Shown piece by piece: positions 54,700-64,000 of a stretch of DNA of 64,000 nt. Source of the stretch: Sapria himalayana (lineage: Eukaryota; Streptophyta; Magnoliopsida; Malpighiales; Rafflesiaceae); contig JAREIK010001333.1 of NCBI GenBank assembly GCA_029783825.1, positions 1,380,784-1,444,783 of the forward strand, written 5' to 3'. Numbering within the stretch: the first letter of the stretch is position 1; every line of letters begins with the position of its first letter. The notes beneath the pieces were generated by a model. The model was not told the DNA's origin and made no database searches. It saw only the letters and a list, made by a program, of their open reading frames with translations. The translations under genes and the position numbers were made by a program.

Positions 54700-57600
54700 G
54701 GCAAAATGGACACTCATTACTTGATTATTTACTAAATTAGATTTATTGTGGGGATAGTTAAATGCATTACAGCCACTTACTACTGATATTAATGAAATAG
54801 AAACCAGTAAAATATGTTGAGAATAGTGAAATTTTTGTTTGATTTAGATTTTATGTATGAATCATCTCAGAATCAAATTATTTCTAGTCTTCTCTTCATG
54901 ATGTGAATGAAGCATTTGTATCATATTTAGAATGTTGATACTATATTGTCTCAACCATCACAAGTCACCTTAGAAAGTGTAGCTTTTGCCTCTATAAGTG
55001 GTGTTTATGGTAGAGGTAGAGATGCAATAAGAGTAATATATGCTAGAGATAAATATTGTCATTATTCTCAAAAGACAAATTACCTTCTAGAAAAATATTA
55101 GGTGAAATTTTATAAGACAAATTGGGTTAACAAAGCTAACTATGAACCTGCTCTTGCTATGAATTCTTATAACACATCTAAGTATGCCAGTAAATCTTCC
55201 AAATAATTCATCTACCATGCTAGAACATTAGCTTCTACTGTTCATTTAGATAATTAAATTTTTTATCTCATTCTCACTTTATTTGGTATAATGATTCTAG
55301 AGTTGTATACATTATTTCAAATGATAAATCATTGTTCTATACCCTATACTGTTCATTTAGATAATTAGATTTTTCATCTCATTCTTACTCTATTTGGTGT
55401 ATTGAATTTGGAGTTGTATGCACTGTTTCAAATGATAAATTTTTATTTAATAATATAATGGAATATTCTACAAAATCACTTGTTACAATAGTTGATGGGT
55501 CTAAATCTCATATTGTTGGAGAGAGTAGTGTGTTTTTGAATTTTGGTTGTTCTATACCCTCTACTTTTCATTCTTGAATTTCCAATAAATTTATTGTCCA
55601 TTATTCATATTACAAAAGAACATAATTGAAAAATTACTTTTTCCAATGTTATTGTGTATCTCATGATTTGTTATTTGGAAAGATGGTTTGTGGAGGTCAT
55701 GAATTTGGAGGTGTCTATGTGTTGATGCAAGCAGCACTGTTACTTATTTATATACTTTCCACCATGGTGCCAGCAACTTAGTGGCATTATCTCCTTGGTC
55801 ATGCACGATGCACCTACTCCTTGTTTCGACATCTTGGTCTCTCATCTATTTCATCATGCCCTTTTAGAGTGTAAGACATGCCAACTTGGGAAGCAATATT
55901 GAGTCTCATTCCTAGCTAGGGATCAATAATATTAGCACCCAACCTTTTTCTCTTGTTCATTCATACATTTGGGGTCCTGTGTGAATTCCTAGTATTTTAA
56001 AATTTTAGTATTTTGTCACTTTTATTGAAGATAACTCTTGAATGAATTGGTTATATTTATTAAAAGAAAGATCTTAGGTTTATTATGTAGTAGATACTTT
56101 CTATCATGAAATAAAAACTCAATTTGGTTTTTTCATTAATTATGATGAATTTAAATATTGTTCATCTAATGTTAATAAGGTTTGTGTATCTCATGGTAAA
56201 ATTCATCAAACATTATGTGTAGTTACACCTCAACAAAATGTGGGTGACTAAGAGGAAAATTAGATGCTTACTTGATATTGCTCATTCTATTATATATCAT
56301 ATGGAAGTTCCTTCTTGTTTTTGGAGCGAATCTATCTTAACTATATGTTATTTAATTAATCACTTACCTTTATCAGTCCTCAATTTCAAATCTCTATATT
56401 TGGATTTATATCCAAATATTCCATGAATTTTGAATGTGCTTATTTTATTCATGTCCACCTTCCTATGTATGTTGAAATATATATTTATTGGATGATCTAG
56501 GACTCAGAAATGATATAAATATTTTCATCCACCTTCCCATAATTTTATGTTGGTGTAGTTATAAATTTTTTTGAGCCTATACCTTATTTCCCATCTCATG
56601 GAACTTCACTTGATGAGTCTTGTCTCATACAATGTTCTACCTCTATGCATATATCCTACACAACTAAAGAAAATCTTGCCATAGATATGTCTTTTGTCTC
56701 ATACATGTGGATGCATCAACTTCCACACTTGTCGATCAATCTAAATTAGTGCATGATCCACCATCTCTACATAAAAGCACTCACACTCTTGTCCCCACTA
56801 CAAGATATGCAATAGATCATTAAGTTTCTTTCAATCATTTATCTCCTTTCTATCATGCTTTTACTACTTCCTTGTCATTGGTGTATATTCCTTGCTCACA
56901 TGTAGAAGCTATGGCTCATTCTAATTGACAAGTTGCTATGGAGGAGGAGATTCATGTGCTCCGTGGTGGTTTTATTGAAAAACTTAAAACTTGCCAAGTG
57001 GCTAAGGAATACACTCAAACTCTTTGTGTTGATTTTTTTTTTTGAGATATATTCTCCAATTTCTCTGTTAAATTTTGTTCGAATTATTATTTCTCTTTTG
57101 TATTTTTTGATTGGCTTCTATTTCAACTTGATGTAAAGAATATTTTTTTATATGGTGAGTAATATGAAAAAATATTAATGGAACAAACTACAAGGTTGAG
57201 TTGCTCAAGTGGAGATGCATGCATATAGTTTGTATTTTAAAAAAATGAATTGTATGAATTGAGACAATCTCCTCGGCATGGTTTGATAACCTAGGTAGAG
57301 TTTTGATGAAAATAGGATCTCTAGTACCATTAAAATCATTTAGTTCTTGTTAAATTAACTACTAAAAGATATTATAATACTTGTGGGGCTCATAGGTGAT
57401 ATAATTTTTCTTATAGTGATCTAGTAAGAATTGAAGAGATAGAGGAGTGCATGAAGAGGTTTGAGACAATGGATTTGGGGTAATTGTCCTATTTTTTTAA
57501 GAATTGAAGTAGCTAGAAATAAATAGGGAATAATACTATCTCAAGGAAAGTATGTTCATGACATATTAACTATTATAGGAATGTTAAGAGCTAAACCCTC

Positions 57601-58376
57601 TCGATCATATATGAATCAAAATGTTGATTTAAAAGATACATCTAGTCCCAAGTATGATAACAGCAAGAGATATCAAAATTGATTTGGAAATTAATCTATC
57701 TCACTCTGATAAGACTTGACATAACTTTTATAGTTAATATACTTAGTCAGTATATGTAGAGTCCACAAAAGTGTCATTAGGCTACATGCCACCAAATATT
57801 GAGATACTTGAAATGCACAATTAGACTATGAATCCTATATAACAAAAATTAAAAGTTAGATGCCATTGATTATTTTAATGTAGATTGATCATTCTCAACG
57901 AAATATGGAAGATCTACTAGTAGTTATTGTGTATTTGTTGAAGGAAATCTTGTAACTTGTAAGAATAAGAAATAAACAATAAGTACAAGATCAAGTGTTG
58001 AAATAGAATATAAAGGTATGACACAAACAGCATGGAAGTTGAAATGGATTAAAATTTACTACGAGATTTACATATAAAGTTCAAGGAGTTATTTTTCATG
58101 TTTTGTGATAACCAAGTAGTGATATACATTATAAAAATTTCTATGAATAATGTAAGAATGAAATATATTGATGTGGATTATTATTTTATCATAGAATGAC
58201 AAAAGATGAAGTTGTATTCCATATATCAAAACCACTAAAATCTAGGTGATTTGTTTACCAAACCAATACCAAATATCACATTTGTCTTTTTTATTTATAA
58301 GTTGAGGATGCAATATATGTTTTGTCTAATGTAGAGGGACTGTAAAATTTTATTTTTTGTTCACTAAAGTTAGAGA
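54700..58376 (+). pseudogene. Copia-3 gag-pol remnant in the left arm
   Basis: Plus-strand frames in copia order. Gag (54800-55130): a FLMGLDFMYESSQNQII-like region and a degenerate zinc knuckle after RDKYCHYSQKTNYLLEKY. Integrase: a LLSCQLGKQY-like segment at about 55880, HQTLCVVTPQQN (56205-56240, the PQQNG motif), and from 56238 KRKIRCLLDIAHSIIYHMEVPS-FW...CYLINHLPLSVL. RT: EEEIHVLRGGFIEKL (about 56940) and LFQLDVKNIFLYGE (57120). RNase H: STKYGRSTSSYCVFVEGNLVT-KNKK (57895-57975), YKGMTQTAWKLKWIK (58010-58060) and LPNQ at 58255. Stops and frameshifts are frequent. A possible 3' LTR begins TGTTAGATAAGG at 58377; no 5' LTR was recognised. Confidence 0.85.
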
Positions 58377-58860
58377 TGTTAGATAAGGTAAGAGATGCTA
58401 AGAAAGGTATGATATGTTTTATTATGATTATGTGTGTATATTAATACTTGATAAAATTGACACATATAACTTCAAATAACATTTTAATTAAACTAAACAT
58501 TGCATGAAAAGTAATGAAAATTTTAGTCTTAAACTATTTGAAAATTTTAGTTTATTAACTGGCAACAATAGTTACTATGACACCAAAATTGAGCTTTAAA
58601 CTATCAATTTGTACATATCATGACCAGTTCCATTTTGGTAAAACTATGACAAAAAAATAATTGTTTCCAGCAATCGGCAAGTCATGGAACAATGGCTTGA
58701 TATTATCTTCCTAGTGTTATAAAAAATTGTTAGCTGCAAACTATGGACTTGTGAGAATTATTTTTTCTTATCTTTTATTTTTGTTTATTTATAGGTTGTA
58801 GTCTGTCCTTCTAAAACTATTATCACCCGTAAGAATAACTACTGACTCTTGACATTTCAT
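58377..58860 (+). repeat. Possible copia-3 3' LTR / non-coding spacer
   Basis: Begins TGTTAGATAAGGTAAGAG just after the RNase H tail and a GAGGGACTGT purine-rich stretch, which is where a copia 3' LTR should start. Without a second LTR inside the window the call is tentative. Mirrored at about 59520-60004. Confidence 0.4.
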
Positions 58861-58899
58861 CTACCTATAAAACTGCTGAAATAACGTACTAAAAAAATG

Positions 58900-59213
58900 A
58901 ACATTTAAATGTTTTATTCAACAAGACTCTCCCATAAACTTAAATGCTTCTGCCATCTTTCACGCCGAGCAATATTTTGTAGTTGTCAAGTAGTATGGTA
59001 GGTAGTTGTTTCGTGAAGATATCTGTGACTTGGTCCTGACTTGCCATGTGTACTAATTCCACTTCCTTCCTTCACTTGATCTCAAATGAAGAGAAAACGG
59101 GCATCAATATGCTTGCTTTCTCTCATGATTCTATTGGGTTCTTGCTCAACTAATTACTGATTTTGTTGTCAACTCGTATCACAGTCTCGTCAAATTATTG
59201 TTGCTCCAACTTG
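58900..59213 (-). pseudogene. Copia-4 RNase H end (minus copy, reaching through the spacer)
   Basis: On the minus strand, starting inside the palindrome spacer, the text reads FDETVIRVDNK (59195-59163), LSKNP, SKHIDARFLFI-DQVKEGS, then DQVTDIFTKQLP-type sequence. This matches the copia RNase H end EVIRVDNKSAISLSKNP...RSKHIDIRFHFIR--V--G-VEL-HV-S-DQ-ADIFTKPLP. The spacer codes only on this strand, so the minus copy is the continuous one and the right arm is the inverted partial copy. Confidence 0.8.
59169..59213. other. Palindrome spacer (about 45 bp)
   Basis: Non-symmetrical centre between the arms. It starts after ATTACTGATTTTGTTG and ends before the CAACAAATCAGTAAT block. It is not a known long-read hairpin adapter as far as I can tell; it is copia RNase H coding sequence in minus orientation. 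Confidence 0.7.
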
Positions 59214-59466
59214 CCCAACAAATCAGTAATTTAGTTGAGCAAGAACCCAATGAATCATGAGAGAAGCAAGCATATTGATGCCCGTTTTCTCTTCATTTGA
59301 GATCAAGTGAAGGAAGGAAGTGTGGAATTAGTACACATGGCAAGTCAGGACCAAGTCACAGATATCTTCACGAAACAACTACCTACCATACTACTTGACA
59401 ACTACAAATATTGCTCGGCGTGAAAGATGGCAGAAGCATTTAAGTTTATGGGAGAGTCTTGTTGAA
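59214..59466 (+). pseudogene. Copia-4 RNase H end (plus copy in the right arm)
   Basis: Reads NKSVI-LSKNPMNHERSKHIDARFLFI-DQVKEGSVELVHMASQ then DQVTDIFTKQLPTILLDNYK and KMAEAFKFMGESC. It is a better-preserved frame than its mirror in the left arm, where an indel turns GSVELVH into a frameshift. Only two stops lie in about 80 codons. Confidence 0.8.
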
Positions 59467-60003
59467 TAAACATTTAAATGTTCATTTTTTAGTACGTTAT
59501 TTCAGCAGTTTTATAGGTAGATGAAATGTCAAGAGTCAGTAGTTATTCTTACGGGTGATAATAGTTTTAGAAGGACAGACTACAACCTATAATAAACAAA
59601 AATAAAAGATAAGAAAAAATAATTCTCCACAAGTCCATAGTTTGCAGCTAACAATTTTTTATACACTAGGAAGATAATATCAAGCCATTGTTCCATGACT
59701 TGCCGATTGCTGGAAACAATTATTTTTTGTCATAGTTTTACCAAAATGGAACTGGTCATGATATGTACAATTGATAGTTTAAAGCTCAATTTTGGTGTCA
59801 TAGTAACTATTGTTGCCAGTTAATAAACTAAAATTTTCAATAGTTTAAGACTAAAATTTTCATTACTTTTCATGCAATGTTTAGTTTAATTAAAATGTTA
59901 TTTGAAGTTATATGTGTCAATTTTATCAAGTATTAATATACACACATAATCATAATAAAACATATCATACCTTTCTTAGCATCTCTTACCTTATCTAACA
60001 TCT

Positions 60004-63000
60004 CTAACTTTAGTGAACAAAAAATAAAATTTTACAGTCCCTCTACATTAGACAAAACTATATTGCATCCTCAACTTATAATAAAAAAAGACAAATGTGA
60101 TATTTGGTATTGGTTTGGTAAACAAATCACCTAGATTTTTAGTGGTTTTGATATATGGAATACAACTTCATCTTTTGTCATTTCTATGATAAAATAATAA
60201 TCCACATCAATAATTTCATTCTTACATTATTCATAGAAATTTTTATAATGTATATCACTACTTGGTTATCACAAACATGAAAAATAACTCCTTGAACTTT
60301 ATATGTAAATCTCGTAGTAAATTTTAATCCATTTCAACTTCCATGCTGTTTGTGTCATACCTTTATATTCTATTTCAACACTTGATCTTGTACTTATTGT
60401 TTATTTCTTATTCTTACAAGTTACAAGATTTCCTTCAACAAATACACAATAACTACTAGTAGATCTTCCATATTTCGTTGAGAATGATCAATCTACATTA
60501 AAATAATCAATGGCATCTAACTTTTAATTTTTGTTATATAGGATTCATAGTCTAATTGTGCATTTCAAGTATCTCAATATTTGGTGGCATGTAGCCTAAT
60601 GACACTTTTGTGGACTCTACATATACTGACTAAGTATATTAACTATAAAAGTTATGTCAAGTCTTATCAGAGTGAGATAGATTAATTTCCAAATCAATTT
60701 TGATATCTCTTGCTGTTATCATACTTGGGACTAGATGTATCTTTTAAATCAACATTTTGATTCATATATGATCGAGAGGGTTTAGCTCTTAACATTCCTA
60801 TAAGTTAATATGTCATGAACATACTTCCTTGAGATAGTATTATTCCCTATTTATTTCTAGCTACTTCAATTCTTAAAAAAATAGGACAATTACCCCAAAT
60901 CCATTGTCTCAAACCTCTTCATGCACTCCTCTATCTCTTCAATTCTTACTAGATCACTATAAGAAAAATTATATCACCTATGAGCCCCACAAGTATTATA
61001 ATATCTTTTAGTAGTTAATTTAACAAGAACTAAATGATTTTAATGGTACTAGAGATCCTATTTTCATCAAAACTCTACCTAGGTTATCAAACCATGCCCG
61101 AGGAGATTGTCTCAATTCATACAATTCATTTTTTTAAAATACAAACTATATGCATGCATCTCCACTTGAGCAACTCAACCTTGTAGTTTGTTCCATTAAT
61201 ATTTTTTCATATTACTCACCATATAAAAAAAATATTCTTTACATCAAGTTGAAATAGAAGCCAATCAAAAAAATACAAAAGAGAAATAATAATTCGAACA
61301 AAATTTAACAGAGAAATTGGAGAAAATATCTCAAAAAAAAAATCAACACAAAGAGTTTGAGTGTATTCCTTAGCCACTTGGCAAGTTTTAAGTTTTTCAA
61401 TAAACCACCACGGAGCACATGAATCTCCTCCTCCATAGCAACTTGTCAATTAGAATGAGCCATAGCTTCTACATGTGAGCAAGGAATATACACCAATGAC
61501 AAGGAAGTAGTAAAAGCATGATAGAAAGGAGATAAATGATTGAAAGAAACTTAATGATCTATTGCATATCTTGTAGTGGGGACAAGAGTGTGAGTGCTTT
61601 TATGTAGAGATGGTGGATCATGCACTAATTTAGATTGATCGACAAGTGTGGAAGTTGATGCATCCACATGTATGAGACAAAGACATATCTATGGCAAGAT
61701 TTTCTTTAGTTGTGTAGGATATATGCATAGAGGTAGAACATTGTATGAGACAAGACTCATCAAGTGAAGTTCCATGAGATGGGAAATAAGGTATAGGCTC
61801 AAAAAAATTTATAACTACACCAACATAAAATTTATGGGAAGGTGGATGAAAATATTTATATCATTTCTGAGTCCTAGATCATCCAATAAATATATATTTC
61901 AACATACATAGGAAGGTGGACATGAATAAAATAAGCACATTCAAAATTCATGGAATATTTGGATATAAATCCAAATATAGAGATTTGAAATTGAGGACTG
62001 ATAAAGGTAAGTGATTAATTAAATAACATATAGTTAAGATAGATTCGCTCCAAAAACAAGAAGGAACTTCCATATGATATATAATAGAATGAGCATATCA
62101 AGTAAGCATCTAATTTCCTCTTAGTCACCCACATTTTGTTGAGGTGTAACTACACATAATGTTTGATGAATTTTACCATGAGATACACAAACCTTATTAA
62201 CATTAGATGAACAATATTTAAATTCATCATAATTAATGAAAAAACCAAATTGAGTTTTTATTTCATGATAGAAATATCTACTACATAATAAACCTAAGAT
62301 CTTTCTTTTAATAAATATAACCAATTCATTCAAGAGTTATCTTCAATAAAAGTGACAAAATACTAAAATTTTAAAATACTAGGAATTCACACAGGACCCC
62401 AAATGTATGAATGAACAAGAGAAAAGGTTGGGTGCTAATATTATTGATCCCTAGCTAGGAATGAGACTCAATATTGCTTCCCAAGTTGGCATGTCTTACA
62501 CTCTAAAAGGGCATGATGAAATAGATGAGAGACCAAGATGTCGAAACAAGGAGTAGGTGCATCGTGCATGACCAAGGAGATAATGCCACTAAGTTGCTGG
62601 CACCATGGTGGAAAGTATATAAATAAGTAACAGTGCTGCTTGCATCAACACATAGACACCTCCAAATTCATGACCTCCACAAACCATCTTTCCAAATAAC
62701 AAATCATGAGATACACAATAACATTGGAAAAAGTAATTTTTCAATATGTTCTTTTGAATATGAATAATGGACAATAAATTTATTGGAAATTCAAGAATGA
62801 AAAGTAGAGGGTATAGAACAACCAAAATTCAAAAACACACTACTCTCTCCAACAATATGAGATTTAGACCCATCAACTATTGTAACAAGTGATTTTGTAG
62901 AATATTCCATTATATTATTAAATAAAAATTTATCATTTGAAACAGTGCATACAACTCCAAATTCAATACACCAAATAGAGTAAGAATGAGATGAAAAAAT

Positions 63001-63680
63001 CTAATTATCTAAATGAACAGTATAGGGTATAGAACAATGATTTATCATTTGAAATAATGTATACAACTCTAGAATCATTATACCAAATAAAGTGAGAATG
63101 AGATAAAAAATTTAATTATCTAAATGAACAGTAGAAGCTAATGTTCTAGCATGGTAGATGAATTATTTGGAAGATTTACTGGCATACTTAGATGTGTTTA
63201 AGAATTCATAGCAAGAGCAGGTTCATAGTTAGCTTTGTTAACCCAATTTGTCTTATAAAATTTCACCTAATATTTTTCTAGAAGGTAATTTGTCTTTTGA
63301 GAATAATGACAATATTTATCTCTAGCATATATTACTCTTATTGCATCTCTACCTCTACCATAACACCACTTATAGAGGCAAAAGCTACACTTTCTAAGGT
63401 GACTTGTGATGGTTGAGACAATATAGTATCAACATTCTAAATATGATACAAATGCTTCATTCACATCATGAAGAGAAGACTAGAAATAATTTGATTCGAG
63501 ATGATTCATACATAAAATCTAAATCAAACAAAAATTTCACTATTCCTCAACATATTTTACTGGTTTCTATTTCATTAATATCAGTAGTAAGTGGCTGTAA
63601 TGCATTTAACTATCCCACAATAAATCTAATTTAGTAAAATAATCAAGTAATGAGTGTCCATTTTGCCTACAATCATAAAA
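60004..63680 (-). pseudogene. Copia-3 gag-pol remnant in the right arm (inverted copy)
   Basis: Minus-strand mirror of 54700-58376 with the same motif order: gag about 63590-63250, integrase about 62560-61960 (containing the PQQN motif at about 62140), RT about 61450-60880 and RNase H about 60520-60070. Shared stops and frameshifts show that both arms descend from one already dead element; the private differences are mostly single-base indels. Confidence 0.85.
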
Positions 63681-64000
63681 CTATATATATAGCTGACACA
63701 ATCATGAGTTATTTTTAACTTGTCTATATCTCAGTTCAAAGCATTCCAATGACCTTTGACCAAAGATTTTGTCCAAGAGTTTATATTATTAATGTGTATG
63801 AAAGCTATTTGATCCAACCCATTTCTTGAATGATTCACAATATTATTATTATTATATTTTATCAACTCATTCATATCAAAATCATCCTCCAATTATAGAA
63901 ATATTTTATAATCAAATTTCACTATGTATAAACTTTAATCTCTTCTATGTTGAGTTTCCACCTTTTACATGCTTAAATAAAAAACATCATATGACATTTC

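Larger units (their letters stand above)
54361..59168. repeat. Giant palindrome, left arm
   Basis: Reverse complement of 59214-64000. The match starts at 54361 only because the window ends at 64000. Position x pairs with about 118,380 minus x. The arms differ mainly by single-base indels, e.g. GGTGTTTATGG / GGTGTTATGG at about 55000, TTTGAATCTGAG / TTTGAACTGAG at about 54625, and CTAGTGTTATAA / CTAGTGTATAA at about 58720. The left arm is about 20 bases longer in total. Confidence 0.95.
59214..64000. repeat. Giant palindrome, right arm (continues past the window)
   Basis: Inverted partner of 54361-59168, still matching at the last base of the window, so the real arm length is unknown and at least 4.79 kb. 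Confidence 0.95.

Noticed and set aside
59169..59213. A long-read hairpin adapter left at the palindrome centre
   Set aside because: The spacer does not resemble the adapter sequence I recall and instead continues copia RNase H coding sequence; a fold-back artefact without adapter remains possible.

Overview
The window looks like repeat-rich nuclear DNA from a flowering plant. It is very AT-rich, has no bacterial-style gene packing, carries an intron-bearing gene with clean GT-AG junctions, and is filled with decayed Ty1/copia, Ty3/gypsy, hAT, CACTA and Mutator-type elements. One gene is convincingly intact: an anthocyanidin reductase (ANR) gene on the minus strand, 33906 to 32337. Its six exons join into a 338-residue reading frame without a stop. 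ANR makes the flavan-3-ol units of condensed tannins, so the host is probably a tannin-making angiosperm. The species cannot be named from this sequence.

Layout. 1-1.75 kb: AT-rich DNA and a possible first exon of an unidentified gene (minus). 2.1-7.1 kb: a nearly complete but dead copia element (minus) with both LTRs, flanked by TATATACATATG-type microsatellites. 7.2-7.7 kb: a GC-rich hAT-like MITE. 8.7-10.5 kb: degenerate gypsy-associated repeats. 10.6-13.1 kb: the 3' half of a second copia element (plus) with its 3' LTR. 14.3-19.1 kb: an Athila/Tat-like gypsy remnant (minus) with integrase, and a tandem-duplicated segment. 20.3-24.8 kb: a decayed hAT element holding a very recent 1.2-kb tandem duplication. 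25-28.6 kb: a gypsy LTR-like region, a tRNA-Asp-type primer site and gag (plus). 29.8-31.2 kb: two Mutator-like inverted-repeat elements with GAGCTC-rich cores. 32.3-34.3 kb: the ANR gene, a promoter region with two CACGTG boxes, and a 26-bp minisatellite. 34.7-35.9 kb: an octamer satellite between inverted tRNA-like arms. 36.0-38.8 kb: CACTA transposase (TNP2-like) remnant. 39.5-43.7 kb: MITEs and gypsy LTR remnants. 44.2-52.8 kb: En/Spm (Ptta-like) protein remnant, CACTA subterminal repeats, MITEs and a third copy of the Mutator-like family with a perfect 9-bp target duplication. 52.8-53.4 kb: two fold-back elements side by side.

The last 9.6 kb (54361-64000) is one giant palindrome. It has two arms of about 4.8 kb around a spacer of about 45 bp and runs off the end of the window. 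Each arm holds a dead copia element plus the RNase H end of another. The arms differ almost only by single-base insertions and deletions, which points either to a fold-back long-read assembly artefact or to a very recent inverted duplication in unpolished sequence.

Apart from ANR no pathway can be assembled here; the other coding traces are transposon genes broken by stops and frameshifts. I did not find a convincing undescribed molecular system. The observations most worth following up are the palindrome, the minisatellite in the ANR promoter, the Mutator-like family with GAGCTC cores, and the recent tandem duplication inside the hAT element.
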